Numbered from the stretch's first letter, positions 8,260 through 18,765 are shown. The stretch: 64,000 nucleotides of DNA from Mucilaginibacter sp. UR6-11 (GCF_020880695.1 NZ_JAJIWO010000002.1:620432-684431), one strand, 5' to 3'. Translations and numbers: made by a program. Notes: generated by a model from the sequence alone, not told the origin.

Positions 8260-10662
8260 CTATTCGCTGCGTAAGCTTTTGACCGGGTTAGCGATTGCTG
8301 CTTTAACCGACTGAAAACTAATAGTAAGAAGAGCGATGAATAACGACAGCACGGCTGTAAAAACAAATACGCTTAACTTAATATCTATACGATAAGCGAA
8401 GCTTTGCAACCATTTGTGCATTGCGTACCACGCTAAAGGCCATGCGAGGAGGTTAGCCATCAAAACCAGTTTTACAAATTGACCCGATAGCAGCAATACA
8501 ATACTTTGTACCGATGCGCCAAGTACTTTACGCACGCCAATTTCTTTTACTCTTTTTTCGGCGGCGTACGATGCCAGGCCAAACAAGCCAAGGCATGAAA
8601 TAATGATAGCTAAGCCGGCCAGTATGCTCACAATTTTACTTATCTGGGCATCAGCTTTATAAACATCATTAAAGTGATCATCTAAAAATTGATATTCAAA
8701 CGGCCGGTCCGGGAAGTTTTTTGTCCAGACTGATTTGATAAAAGCTAACGCCTCATTGGTCTTTCCGCCATTTATTTTTACCGATAACTGACTATAACCC
8801 CAGTTTCTCTGATTGAACATAAACATAGTTTCAACTTTATAATGCAACGAGTTAAAATTGAAATTTTTAGAGATGCCCGTAATGACACCCAACGAATCAT
8901 TCCCGAATGATTGCCCTATAAGTGACGCTATCGGCGTGTTTTTAGGCTGATCTTTTAATAATTCATGGGCTAATTCTTCATTGATAATATATTCGCGACC
9001 ACTGGCAGATTTTGCCGGCGAAAAATTTTTGCCGGCTATTAATTTTATGCCAAACAAGTTGAGGTAATTATTATCAACCACTAACTGTGTTAGTGCCAGT
9101 TGTTTTGCCGGGCCGTTTTTAGGTTTAAAAGTCACGCCGGTTTGATCTAAATGGCTTCCCAGCACATCCTGTGCTGCAGTTACTCCGGTAATTAATGAAC
9201 TGCTTAAAAGTTGCTGTTTTAAAACGTCGTATTTTTGGTCGGTGTTACCGTCCAGCGGCACGGTTACTACTTGGTCCCGGGTAAAGCCGGGATCCTGTTG
9301 TTGCATATAGCGCAGTTGCTTAACTACAAAAAAGGTAGCAATCATCAGGAATACTGCACTGGTAAATTGCCCCACCACCAAAACATTTCTAAAAGTTCCT
9401 TTATTACCGCCGCTTTCGGTTGATCCTTTAAGAACTTGTACCGGCTTAAAGGATGACAGATAAACAGCCGGATAAATGCCTGAAACGATCCCTACAACTA
9501 TTGTAAAGCCAATAATAATAGCTGCTGTACCCGGACTGGCCCATAAGTTAATACTAATATCTCTGCCACTTAAATTGTTAATATAGGGTAGGGATATCCA
9601 CACTAAGATCATACCTGCGACCAAAGCAAATAACGACAGCATTATAGTTTCGCTTAAAAATTGCACCGCCAATTCAAGGCGACGTGCACCTATTGATTTA
9701 CGCACACCTACTTCCCTGGCCCGTTCGGCCGAGCGCGCGGTAGACAGGTTCATGAAATTAATACAAGCGATCAGTAATACAATTAGCGCTATTATCGCGA
9801 AAAGATTAGTGGCCTTTTTATCAAACTTTTGATAGTTTATGTAATCTAGCCCTATATCAGCTGCGTTTGCATGTACATCTTTAAGTGGTAAAAAAAAGAG
9901 CTTATAAAACTTGGTAATGTCTGGCCGCCCTGAATATTTGAGCATATACGCGGGTAATTTGCTTTCTAAAATTGTAGCGTCAGTTCCCGGTGCCAGCTCA
10001 ACATAAGTATCCAGCCAGTTGCCTCCCCAGCGGTTCATCCATTTGTGGTAAACGCTGCTGAACGAAAAAAGGCAATCAAACTGCATTTGTGAGTTTTTAG
10101 GTATATCCTGTAAAATGCCGGTTACCGCAAATATCACAGTGTCATTGCCGTAATGGGTAATGGTTTTGCCAAGCGGATTGACATCACCAAAAATCTTTTT
10201 AGCTGTTGCCTGGGTAAGAACTATACTGTTGGGTTTTTCAAGCGCTGTTTTACGGTCGCCGGCTATCAGTTTGAAATCAAACATTTGCAAAAACGTTGAG
10301 TCAACAGAAAAAGCTTGTGGCAAAAACATACGTTTATCCTGATAAGTAACCTGGTATTTATCGTTCCACTTAACCCGGGTAAAATTCTTTACTTGTGGAA
10401 ACTCGTTTTTTAAAGTTGGCCCCATCGGGTACATAGACAAGCCCACCTTTTGTGACGATACCATGCCGGGGAAACTTTGCACCTCATTTAACCGGTAAAT
10501 ATTTTTAGTGTGAAAATTATCAAAGCTCTTTTCGTAAAAAACAAAGGACATAATAACAATGCACGCTGCCATACCCACTGCTAAGCCGGCAATATTAAGC
10601 GCAGAAAAGATTTTATTTTTCCAGAGGTTTCTCCAGGCTGTTTTAATGTAGTTTTTTATCAT
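8260..10662 (-). CDS. MacB/FtsX-type ABC permease (fourth of five)
   Basis: The protein has 800 residues and the same layout as its neighbours: MIKNYIKTAWRNLWKNK start, N-terminal helix, periplasmic core, first FtsX block containing CINFMNLSTARSAERAREVGVRK split over two helices, second periplasmic domain, and last FtsX block with EKRVKEIGVRKVLGAS. It ends in ANPVKSLRSE. A 157-bp gap separates it from the third permease, the largest gap inside the array, but no convincing promoter or terminator is visible there. It is a divergent paralogue, not a recent copy: similarity is concentrated in the FtsX motifs. Confidence 0.88.
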   Translation of the reverse strand: MIKNYIKTAWRNLWKNKIFSALNIAGLAVGMAACIVIMSFVFYEKSFDNFHTKNIYRLNEVQSFPGMVSSQKVGLSMYPMGPTLKNEFPQVKNFTRVKWNDKYQVTYQDKRMFLPQAFSVDSTFLQMFDFKLIAGDRKTALEKPNSIVLTQATAKKIFGDVNPLGKTITHYGNDTVIFAVTGILQDIPKNSQMQFDCLFSFSSVYHKWMNRWGGNWLDTYVELAPGTDATILESKLPAYMLKYSGRPDITKFYKLFFLPLKDVHANAADIGLDYINYQKFDKKATNLFAIIALIVLLIACINFMNLSTARSAERAREVGVRKSIGARRLELAVQFLSETIMLSLFALVAGMILVWISLPYINNLSGRDISINLWASPGTAAIIIGFTIVVGIVSGIYPAVYLSSFKPVQVLKGSTESGGNKGTFRNVLVVGQFTSAVFLMIATFFVVKQLRYMQQQDPGFTRDQVVTVPLDGNTDQKYDVLKQQLLSSSLITGVTAAQDVLGSHLDQTGVTFKPKNGPAKQLALTQLVVDNNYLNLFGIKLIAGKNFSPAKSASGREYIINEELAHELLKDQPKNTPIASLIGQSFGNDSLGVITGISKNFNFNSLHYKVETMFMFNQRNWGYSQLSVKINGGKTNEALAFIKSVWTKNFPDRPFEYQFLDDHFNDVYKADAQISKIVSILAGLAIIISCLGLFGLASYAAEKRVKEIGVRKVLGASVQSIVLLLSGQFVKLVLMANLLAWPLAWYAMHKWLQSFAYRIDIKLSVFVFTAVLSLFIALLTISFQSVKAAIANPVKSLRSE

Positions 10663-10819
10663 GACAAGTTTTTTTGGGTACTTAATTATTTATGGAATAC
10701 CAACACTAATTTTTTTAACGCCTATGCAGCAAATAGCCAATCTTAATGGCCGAATATGTTTTATGCCGCATTAAATTTCGCTGCGCGATTTTAAAATAGC
10801 TTTACCATAAAAGATAAAT

Positions 10820-13186
10820 TTATTCACTTCTTAAACTTTTAACCGGGTTAGCTAACGCGGCCTTAATTGATTGAAAACTTATGGTAAGGAACGCTATTAA
10901 AATAGCTGCAAAACCAGCGACACCAATTATCCACCAGTGTAATTGCGCACGATAAGCGTAACCCATTAACCACTTACTCATCATATACCAAGCTATAGGC
11001 GATGCTATTGCAAAGGCAATGATCACCAGTACTAAAAAATCTTTTGACAACATTGCGGTTATATTGGCAACACTTGCTCCCAGCACTTTACGTATACCTA
11101 TTTCTTTTACTTTAACCTGTGCAGTATAGGTAGCCAGTCCAAATAAGCCAAGGCATGAAATAAATATGGCTATGCCGGCAAAAATATCAAACAGGATGCC
11201 TGTTTGTTGGTCGGTTTTGTACATTGCGTTATAGGTATCATCCAGAAAAGTGTATTCGTAGGGAAAGTTGGAATTGTATTGCTTCCAGAAGTTGTCGGCC
11301 AGTTTTATAGCTGCTGTAGCATTTTTACCACTGGTTTTTATAAACATTTGGTCGCCGGTAGGCCGGTAGGAAAAAATCAGGGGCTTAATAGTTTCTTTTA
11401 ACGAGGCAAAATGAAAATCTTTTACCACACCTATAATAGTCCCGTCCAAAGAATGAAGTTTAAATCTTTTACCTAATGGATTTTTAATTCCGGTGATTTT
11501 AACCGCGGTTTCATTCAAAATAAAATTGGCTGTATCAGATTTGGATGCGGTAAAATTTCTTCCAGCTATAAATTGCACCTTGAACATCGGTAAAAAATCT
11601 TTATCTATTTCAAACGGGCTTATCAGTAAAGTCGTGTTTGGGTCTTTTCCATCCCAATCGGTATCGCCGGTATTGCTGCTGCTGTTAATAATGCTGTTGT
11701 CGCTGGCGGTGACGCTTAGCACTTCTGGATGAGTTAACAATTGGGCTTTAATAGCCGTATAGTGGTCGCGCATGTTGTGCATACTCAATGCAAAAACATG
11801 CTCTTTATCATATCCTAATTGTTTGGTATGGATATAATTTAATTGCTTGTTGATAATAATGGTACCAATGATGAGCCCTATTGAAAAAGCAAACTGACAA
11901 ACCACTAAAGCTTTACGGAAAGATGCATTGCCTGCGCCCGAAATTTTACCTTTAAGTGCGCTAATAGGCTTAAAAGATGATAAAAGCAGTGCCGGATAAA
12001 TGCTTGACGCAACCAATGTAGCAATTACAGTTAGTGCCACCACCTGCCAAACATTAGCGCTAAACAGGTCAAAATGCATTTGTTTGCCTGCTATTTTGTT
12101 GTAAAGCGGCATAGATATATAAATCAGTATAAAGGCCAGCAATAGCGCAATGGTAAAACACAAAGCCGTCTCTATAATAAACTGTATAAAAAGTTGTTTT
12201 CTGTCGGCGCCGATAATTTTGCGGATGCTAACTTCTTTTGAGCGTAACATTGCACGCGCTGTTGAAAGATTAACATAGTTAATACACGCGATAATCAGAA
12301 TGAGGATGGCCACAATAGAGAATACTTTTACAGTTTGTATACCTGCTGCTGATCCATCGGGATTGTACAGATGAATATCGGCCATTGGCTGGAGCTGAAA
12401 AACGCCATCTGAGGATTTGCTTTTTTGATATTTAAAATGGATCCGGGTAAGTTTCTCGCCAATAGCTTTGGTAGATTCATTGGCTTTTATTTGTAAAAAG
12501 GTTTGTGCAAAATAGTTGCCCCAATCCTCATCCATTGCTTTCCAGTAGTCTTTGCCATCATATTCTTTACGCTTACGATCGATAGAAAATAACATATTGC
12601 CGGTAATGCTTGAGTTGCCGGGAAAATCAGCTATGACGCCTGATACCGTGTAAGGATCTTTACTATCAGCCATCAATGTTTTGCCGACAGGATCAACACT
12701 GCCGAAGTAACGTTTTGCGGTGCGTTCTGTAATAATGACAGACTGGTCATTGATGAACGGCTTATTGATATTGCCTTTCAACAACTTAAAATCAAACATT
12801 TTAAAAAAACTATCATCTACAAAGGCCAAATTATTGCCATTTTCTCTTAATATTTTATCCTTGTATCTGAAAGTGCTGTAGTTATAATTTTGGATTATCC
12901 GCACGGCATTAATTACGCCCGGTACGTCTTTAAGTGCATGAAAGGCTACCGGAGCAGACACGTTCCCCCAAACCTGCCTGCTTGCGCCCGTACCAATGGA
13001 TGCGTTTACTTTATAGATCTGATCAATTTTAGTGTTGAAACGGTCATAGCTCAATTCATCCTTTACCCATATTAAAATCAGCAGGCCAACAGCCAAACCA
13101 ATTGTAAGGCCAATAATGTTTATAGCACTATAAAATTTTTTGCTGATTAAGTTTCGCCAGGCGGTTTTCAGATAATTTTTAATCAT
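10820..13186 (-). CDS. MacB/FtsX-type ABC permease (third of five)
   Basis: The protein has 788 residues. The start MIKNYLKTAWRNL is followed by one helix (~20-42), a periplasmic MacB core, a first FtsX unit (CINYVNLSTARAMLRSKEVS region), a second periplasmic domain and a final FtsX unit with QVKVKEIGIRKVLGAS and the tail ANPVKSLRSE. Its STARAMLRSKEVSIRK phrase differs from the EKRAREVGVRK form of its neighbours, so it may pair with a different partner. It lies 19 bp after the second permease and is clearly in the same operon. Confidence 0.88.
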   Translation of the reverse strand: MIKNYLKTAWRNLISKKFYSAINIIGLTIGLAVGLLILIWVKDELSYDRFNTKIDQIYKVNASIGTGASRQVWGNVSAPVAFHALKDVPGVINAVRIIQNYNYSTFRYKDKILRENGNNLAFVDDSFFKMFDFKLLKGNINKPFINDQSVIITERTAKRYFGSVDPVGKTLMADSKDPYTVSGVIADFPGNSSITGNMLFSIDRKRKEYDGKDYWKAMDEDWGNYFAQTFLQIKANESTKAIGEKLTRIHFKYQKSKSSDGVFQLQPMADIHLYNPDGSAAGIQTVKVFSIVAILILIIACINYVNLSTARAMLRSKEVSIRKIIGADRKQLFIQFIIETALCFTIALLLAFILIYISMPLYNKIAGKQMHFDLFSANVWQVVALTVIATLVASSIYPALLLSSFKPISALKGKISGAGNASFRKALVVCQFAFSIGLIIGTIIINKQLNYIHTKQLGYDKEHVFALSMHNMRDHYTAIKAQLLTHPEVLSVTASDNSIINSSSNTGDTDWDGKDPNTTLLISPFEIDKDFLPMFKVQFIAGRNFTASKSDTANFILNETAVKITGIKNPLGKRFKLHSLDGTIIGVVKDFHFASLKETIKPLIFSYRPTGDQMFIKTSGKNATAAIKLADNFWKQYNSNFPYEYTFLDDTYNAMYKTDQQTGILFDIFAGIAIFISCLGLFGLATYTAQVKVKEIGIRKVLGASVANITAMLSKDFLVLVIIAFAIASPIAWYMMSKWLMGYAYRAQLHWWIIGVAGFAAILIAFLTISFQSIKAALANPVKSLRSE

Positions 13187-13205
13187 GGTCGAGGTTGTTA
13201 GTTAT

Positions 13206-15578
13206 TTATTCGCTTCTTAAACTTTTAACGGGGTTGGCCAAAGCGGCTTTTATAGATTGAAAACTAATAGTAGCAAGGGCTATTAATATGCCTGCTATAC
13301 CCGCTATTATAAAAACCTCCCATTGTATTTTGATATGATATTGATAGCCTTTAAGCCAGCTAAACATCGTCCAATAAGCAATCGGGAATGCAACAAGGCA
13401 TGACAACACTACTAACTGTAAAAAATCCTTTGAAAGTAAAGCGGTAACACTACTAACACTTGCGCCTAATACTTTGCGTATGCCGATCTCTTTGTTTCTG
13501 CGTTCGGCTGTGTAGGCAGCTAAGCCAAACAGGCCCAGGCAAGAAATGAGAATGGCCAGCGCAGCAAAAACGCGCGATAATTTACTCACAAGCATCTCGC
13601 TTAAAAACATTTGATTAAACTGTTCATCTACAAAGCGATAATCAAACGGGTAGGCGGGGTTATCCTTTTTCATTACAGCTTGTATTGCAGTTAAAGTTTT
13701 TTCTATATCCTTTTGCTCCTTTGTGCGCACATACATCACAGCAGCATTTTTAGGCGGAGTAATAAAAAACATTACCGGATCTGGTTTATTGTACATATTG
13801 CCATACACGTAATCGTTCACTACACCAACTATGGTAGCCTTTGTTGTATCGCCTTCATAATGCATGGTTTTACCAACTGCACTGCCTTTCCCCATTAGTT
13901 TTTCTATTGATTTGGTTACCAGCATACGTATTGGCCGGCCGGTATCTGTTACAGCAAGGTTCCTTCCCTCCAGAACCCTTAATCCTGATGTTTCAAAAAA
14001 CTCAGGTGTTACGTATCGTTGTGATATTAAAACCGTTGATCCCGGGGGTTTGCCGTCCCAGGCCATTCCGTTGGTGTTATTGCCGCCATATATTATTGCA
14101 TGATCAGATAGTGCTACATTTTCAACATAGCCGGTATTGATCAGGTCCTGTTTAATCGCATTAAAATTTGCGGACATCTGGCCTTGCAGGTTCATCTCTA
14201 TCAGGTTGTTTTTATTAAAACCCAGTTCTCTGCTTTTAACATGCTGTATTTGCTGATAAACAATGACGGTACAGATAATTAAAATTATAGACACGCTAAA
14301 TTGAACAACAACTAATCCTTTGCGGACGAAGGACGCACCGCTGCTTTTTAATTTTAGGCCTTTTAATACGGCTATTGGATTAAAGGAAGATAAATATAAC
14401 GAAGGATAACTACCTGCAATCAGCCCACAAGTCACAGTAATTACCAGCAGGCCAAGAATATGATAAGGATTGTTTAACCCAATGGTTAATTGTTTGCGCA
14501 CCAATGTATTAAATGCCGGCAAAGCCAATAAAACAATTATCACCGCTGCAACAGCTGCCATAAAAGCCATGAACATCGACTCGGCTATAAACTGCAGGAT
14601 CAACGATTTTTTTTCTGCTCCCAATACTTTACGTACCCCAACTTCACGCGCACGCTTCTCGCTACGTGCTGTGGCCAGATTCATAAAATTGATACAAGCA
14701 ATAAAAAGAATAATCCAGGCGATAATTGTAAATAGACGAATATATTCTATCTGGCCACCACCGGTCATTTTGCCATCTTTAAATGAATCGCGTAAGTGCC
14801 AATCATTCATAGAAAATAAAAAAGTATGCCCTATTGCCGTGGGCTCACGTCGTTGTATATAGTTATAAAGCTGTTTATTAATTGTTTCGGGATTTACGCC
14901 AGGCTTTAGTTCGACATAAGTGCTTAATGAATAGTTGCTCCATTTCCATAGCCAAGGGCTGTTGTCATAAAATAATTTAAAAGGCATAAGCCATTCAAAC
15001 TGCAACGTAGAATTTGATGGCAGGTCCTTTATGACGCCGGAAATAATATAGTCTGTTTTATTGCCAACCCTGATAGATTTACCCACCACGTTTTTATAGT
15101 CACTAAAAAACTTTTTGGCAGTTTTTTCTGTAATTACCAATGACCGTAGTTGTGCAAATGCCGATGTGGCATTACCCTGTACAAATGGTAAAGTAAACAT
15201 GCTAAAAATAGAGGCTTCAGCATATTTGCCAGAAACAAAGACAGATTTATTGCCAACGCTAAATAATAAAGAGGCTGGATCTTCAGATGTACGGCATACA
15301 TTAGCCACGCCGGGCAGCTCGGCTTTTATAGCGGGACCCATTACGCCTGGCGTGGATGAATGGGTTAATACATAACTATCATATTTTTCATTTTCCCGGC
15401 AAATGTACAGCCTGTCTTTTTTTGCATTTACGCTATCAAAATTGACTTCGCCTTCAACCCATAAAAAAATAAGCGTTGCACAAGCAATACCGATAGCCAA
15501 ACCAAAGATGTTAAGAAAACTATACGCCTTATTATTTGTGAAGGCGCGGAATGCGGTTTTAATGTAATTCCTTATCAT
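13206..15578 (-). CDS. MacB/FtsX-type ABC permease (second of five)
   Basis: The protein has 790 residues. The start is MIRNYIKTAFRAF. The protein has the N-terminal helix, the MacB-like periplasmic domain, the FtsX motif NFMNLATARSEKRAREVG, the second periplasmic domain and the terminal FtsX unit (AERRNKEIGIRKVLGAS), with the shared tail ANPVKSLRSE. It is separated from genes on both sides by only 19 bp, so translation is probably coupled. It resembles the fifth permease most closely in the first FtsX motif. Confidence 0.88.
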   Translation of the reverse strand: MIRNYIKTAFRAFTNNKAYSFLNIFGLAIGIACATLIFLWVEGEVNFDSVNAKKDRLYICRENEKYDSYVLTHSSTPGVMGPAIKAELPGVANVCRTSEDPASLLFSVGNKSVFVSGKYAEASIFSMFTLPFVQGNATSAFAQLRSLVITEKTAKKFFSDYKNVVGKSIRVGNKTDYIISGVIKDLPSNSTLQFEWLMPFKLFYDNSPWLWKWSNYSLSTYVELKPGVNPETINKQLYNYIQRREPTAIGHTFLFSMNDWHLRDSFKDGKMTGGGQIEYIRLFTIIAWIILFIACINFMNLATARSEKRAREVGVRKVLGAEKKSLILQFIAESMFMAFMAAVAAVIIVLLALPAFNTLVRKQLTIGLNNPYHILGLLVITVTCGLIAGSYPSLYLSSFNPIAVLKGLKLKSSGASFVRKGLVVVQFSVSIILIICTVIVYQQIQHVKSRELGFNKNNLIEMNLQGQMSANFNAIKQDLINTGYVENVALSDHAIIYGGNNTNGMAWDGKPPGSTVLISQRYVTPEFFETSGLRVLEGRNLAVTDTGRPIRMLVTKSIEKLMGKGSAVGKTMHYEGDTTKATIVGVVNDYVYGNMYNKPDPVMFFITPPKNAAVMYVRTKEQKDIEKTLTAIQAVMKKDNPAYPFDYRFVDEQFNQMFLSEMLVSKLSRVFAALAILISCLGLFGLAAYTAERRNKEIGIRKVLGASVSSVTALLSKDFLQLVVLSCLVAFPIAYWTMFSWLKGYQYHIKIQWEVFIIAGIAGILIALATISFQSIKAALANPVKSLRSE

Positions 15579-15597
15579 AATGATATTTTTAAATGCT

Positions 15598-17949
15598 CTA
15601 TTCGCTTCTTAAACTTTTAACCGGGTTAGCCAAAGCGGCTTTTACCGCCTGGTGGGCGGTGGTAAGCGCCGCAATAACTAATGATGATGCTATGGCTATA
15701 AAAAATATAGCCGGGCCGATGGTGATGTGATAAGCAAAATTTTGAAGCCATTTGTGCATCATATAATAACCCAGCGGCGCGGCTATTAGAAAAGCAACTG
15801 CTATTAAAAGCACAAATTCGCGGGTAAACAGGCCAATAATACTTTGAACAGAGGCGCCTAAAATTTTACGTATACCAACCTCTTTGGTGCGCTGCGATGC
15901 CGCGAAAGATATCAGTCCGTACAAACCCAGACAGCCAATTAGTATAGCTATGTATGAGAAGAGTTGAAATGCAGTAAAAACTTTTTGTTCCTGTTTATAC
16001 ATAGCGGCAATGTGCTCGTCAATAAACTCATATTTAAATACATCGTCCGGGAAAAGCTGGCTCCATTGCTTGCCAATAGCGGCAATAGTTGCCGGCATAT
16101 TTTCGGGCTGTAACTGAATAGATGCCGAGCGAAACCTGTCGACATTATATTGAAGTACACAGGCTCTGATTTTTTTATGTTTTGATTCGCTCTGAAAATC
16201 TTTGACTACACCGATAACCGTAGCTTGTTGCCCGCTAACATTAATGAGCTGGCCAATGAATTTCTGCGGATCTTGTACGCCAAGGTCATGCATCAGCGTT
16301 TCATTAACTACTACCTTATTTGTGCTGTCGGTTGGGGCCTTGCGGGTTATTTTTTGGCCGGCCAGCATAGTCATGCCGAACATATCGGTATACTTTTCGT
16401 CAATGAATTTTAGTTCGGTAACATTATCTTTTGGAAAGCCAAGTGCCGGCGCAGAAAACGGCGCCCATGAATTGTTATAAGATGGTGACCCGGAAGAAAC
16501 ACAATAACTTTTTACGCCGGGCATTGTTGCCAAATGCTGCTCAAAAACCTCGCGTTTCTCTTTTACCGGCATTCTTACTGATATTACAGCATCTTTATTA
16601 AAACCAAGATCCTGATTCTCGAAAAAATCCATTTGATGAGCTACGATCAGCGTGCCCACGATCATTATTTGCGATATAGAGAATTGTGCAACTACCAAAG
16701 CTTTACGTAAGCTTAAACCGCCTTTAGAAGCTGAAACTTTATTCTTAAACGAATCAGCCGGTTGAAAGCCCGATTGAACAAATGCCGGATAAAGACCGGC
16801 AAATAAAATTACCGAAACGGTAATAGCAGCTATCCAACCCAAAACTTCAGGCTGCAAAAGCTGGCCCGCGCTTATCGTAATATTCATCCAGGTACCGGCC
16901 TTAGCTAAAAATAATGCACAGACAGCAACGCCAAGTATAACTGACGTTAATACTAAAATAGTAATCTCGCCCATAAACTGGCCAATGAGTTGCCCACGGT
17001 TAGCACCTAAAACTTTACGTACGCCAACCTCTTTAGCACGTTTTATAGCACGGGCAGTTGCCAGATTTATAAAGTTGATGCAGGCCGTGATAATGATCAA
17101 TAAGGCTACGCCAATTAAGGCATAATAAGTATCTTTTGAAGTTGGTGTTACAATGTTGTTGATATAGCGCTGGTCAAAGTGGACGTCTCTTAAAGGCTGC
17201 ATAAGTAACCTGGCATCTTTAGCTATATCTGCTCCCCAATTTTTTTTTATAAAAGCGGGCATCCTGCTTTGTAACTGTTTAATAGAATAATGTTCAGGAA
17301 TAACAACGTAAGCATAACTGCCGCCCGATATATTCCAAAATTCAGTTGATGGTTGCTTAAAAAATGTATTCATTGAAATGATCAGGTTAAGCGGCAGACT
17401 GGTATTGGTTGGCGGATCCTGAATTACACCGGTTACTTTAGTTGCCTGATCACCAAATTTTATTACCTGGCCCATCGGATCAGTGTTGCCAAAATACTTT
17501 TTGGCTATGGTCGATGTTAACACTACGCTGTTGGGTTGACTTAGCGCAGTTTTTTCATCACCTGCCAGCCATTTATATTCAAAAACTTGTGTTAGCTGGT
17601 TATCGCCAAGTACCAGGTTGATTTCGCGGAAGCGATTTTGACCAACCTGCATCGTAGCGTCGGGCTGGTAAAAAACCTGGGTTGAATGTTCTAACTCCGG
17701 GAAATCATTACGTAAAGCAGGCAGAACAGCTAAAGAGATGTTAGAATTAAAATCCAAAGCGTTTAAGGTTACCCTGTAAGTGCGGTTGGCTTTACTGCTG
17801 CTGTTATCGTAATTAAGCTCGTTACGTACAATCAGGAAGATGGTAAGGCATGATGCCACGCCCAATGTCAAGCCAAAAATGTTTAAAAAGGTATAGCTTA
17901 AGTTACGGCTAATGTTTCTGAGGGCTATTTTAAAATAATTTTTGATCAT
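15598..17949 (-). CDS. MacB/FtsX-type ABC permease (first of five)
   Basis: The protein has 783 residues. It has MIKNYFKIALRNI at the start, an N-terminal helix (~20-42), a periplasmic MacB core, a first FtsX block (CINFINLATARAIKRAKEVG), a second periplasmic domain and a last FtsX block (ASQRTKEVGIRKILGAS). The tail is ANPVKSLRSE. It is the first permease after the ATPase gene, from which it is separated by 99 bp containing a strong stem-loop. It probably forms the core exporter with the ATPase at 18049 and the fusion protein at 18766. Confidence 0.88.
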   Translation of the reverse strand: MIKNYFKIALRNISRNLSYTFLNIFGLTLGVASCLTIFLIVRNELNYDNSSSKANRTYRVTLNALDFNSNISLAVLPALRNDFPELEHSTQVFYQPDATMQVGQNRFREINLVLGDNQLTQVFEYKWLAGDEKTALSQPNSVVLTSTIAKKYFGNTDPMGQVIKFGDQATKVTGVIQDPPTNTSLPLNLIISMNTFFKQPSTEFWNISGGSYAYVVIPEHYSIKQLQSRMPAFIKKNWGADIAKDARLLMQPLRDVHFDQRYINNIVTPTSKDTYYALIGVALLIIITACINFINLATARAIKRAKEVGVRKVLGANRGQLIGQFMGEITILVLTSVILGVAVCALFLAKAGTWMNITISAGQLLQPEVLGWIAAITVSVILFAGLYPAFVQSGFQPADSFKNKVSASKGGLSLRKALVVAQFSISQIMIVGTLIVAHQMDFFENQDLGFNKDAVISVRMPVKEKREVFEQHLATMPGVKSYCVSSGSPSYNNSWAPFSAPALGFPKDNVTELKFIDEKYTDMFGMTMLAGQKITRKAPTDSTNKVVVNETLMHDLGVQDPQKFIGQLINVSGQQATVIGVVKDFQSESKHKKIRACVLQYNVDRFRSASIQLQPENMPATIAAIGKQWSQLFPDDVFKYEFIDEHIAAMYKQEQKVFTAFQLFSYIAILIGCLGLYGLISFAASQRTKEVGIRKILGASVQSIIGLFTREFVLLIAVAFLIAAPLGYYMMHKWLQNFAYHITIGPAIFFIAIASSLVIAALTTAHQAVKAALANPVKSLRSE

Positions 17950-17965
17950 GGCTGGCTGGTTTAAT

Positions 17966-18002
17966 CTTCCGATGGCCCTTCCTAAGCAGGAAGGGCCGGA
18001 AG
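17966..18002 (-). other. Intercistronic stem-loop between ATPase and first permease
   Basis: GGCCCTTCCT (17974-17983) pairs perfectly with AGGAAGGGCC (17988-17997) around a four-base loop. The outer CTTCC/GGAAG arms extend the stem past a three-base bulge. There is no U tract on the minus strand after it, so it is more likely an mRNA-processing or stability element than a terminator. It could set different expression of ATPase and permeases. Confidence 0.6.
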
Positions 18003-18048
18003 CACTTAACTAACTAATTGTAATTGTTTAGGAGGCATATTTTTTATT

Positions 18049-18726
18049 TTATATCATGATATTTTCCATAACGGTCTGTCCATCCAGCAAACGGATGATC
18101 CGATGACTATAACGGGCATCATGCTCTGAGTGGGTAACCATTATAATAGTTGTTCCCTGCTCGTTAAGGTCAGTCAGCAATTCCATCACTTCGTTGCCGT
18201 TGCTTGAGTCAAGGTTACCGGTAGGCTCATCTGCAAGGATTAACTTTGGATTGTTAACCACGGCGCGGGCAACCGCCACACGCTGCTGCTGGCCGCCTGA
18301 CAACTGCTGCGGATAATGGTTACGGCGGTGCATGATCTGCATTTTATCTAACACTTTTTCAACGCGTGCAACGCGCTCAGAAGCGGGTACGCCTGTATAG
18401 ATCAGAGGCAACTCAACGTTTTCAAATACAGTTAGCTCGTCAATCAAATTAAAGCTTTGAAAAACAAATCCAATATTATGTTTGCGCAAATCGGCACGTT
18501 TGCGTTCGTTAAAATCAGCAACCTCAATGCCGTTAAAAAGATAACTGCCACCATCCGGGTCATCAAGTAGCCCCAGTATGTTAAGCAGGGTCGATTTGCC
18601 ACATCCCGAAGGACCCATTATGGCAACAAATTCACCCTCTTTAACATCAATTGATAGTTTATTTAAGGCGATGGTTTCCACCTCCTCGGTGCGGTAATAC
18701 TTTTGTAATTCAGTAATTTTTATCAT
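18049..18726 (-). CDS. ABC transporter ATP-binding protein, MacB/LolD type (first ATPase of the locus)
   Basis: The protein has 225 residues. It has Walker A GPSGCGKST, Q-loop FVFQSFNLIDELTV, signature LSGGQQQRVA, Walker [14 protein letters not shown] and H-loop MVTHSEHD, all intact. It matches the LolD/MacB-type ATPases that work with FtsX-fold permeases. It lies 39 bp after the membrane fusion protein gene and before the five permease genes. It is clearly distinct from the second ATPase of the locus (signature RVA against LVG), so the locus encodes two different motors for five permeases. Confidence 0.92.
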   Translation of the reverse strand: MIKITELQKYYRTEEVETIALNKLSIDVKEGEFVAIMGPSGCGKSTLLNILGLLDDPDGGSYLFNGIEVADFNERKRADLRKHNIGFVFQSFNLIDELTVFENVELPLIYTGVPASERVARVEKVLDKMQIMHRRNHYPQQLSGGQQQRVAVARAVVNNPKLILADEPTGNLDSSNGNEVMELLTDLNEQGTTIIMVTHSEHDARYSHRIIRLLDGQTVMENIMI

Positions 18727-18765
18727 GTGAGCCTCCTGCCCAAAAGGGCACGTTAATTTAATGTC

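Noticed and set aside
8220..8366. 49-residue N-terminal extension of the fifth permease
   Set aside because: It overlaps the end of the fourth permease, is unlike any paralogue, and MIRNYFKIAWRNL at 8219 matches the common start of the family.
10663..10819. Possible remnant of a sixth permease tail (minus-strand KSRSE-like codons) and a promoter in the largest gap of the permease array
   Set aside because: Only nine bases match the true permease ends, and no upstream permease-like codons remain. No sigma-54 or TAnnTTTG element fits.
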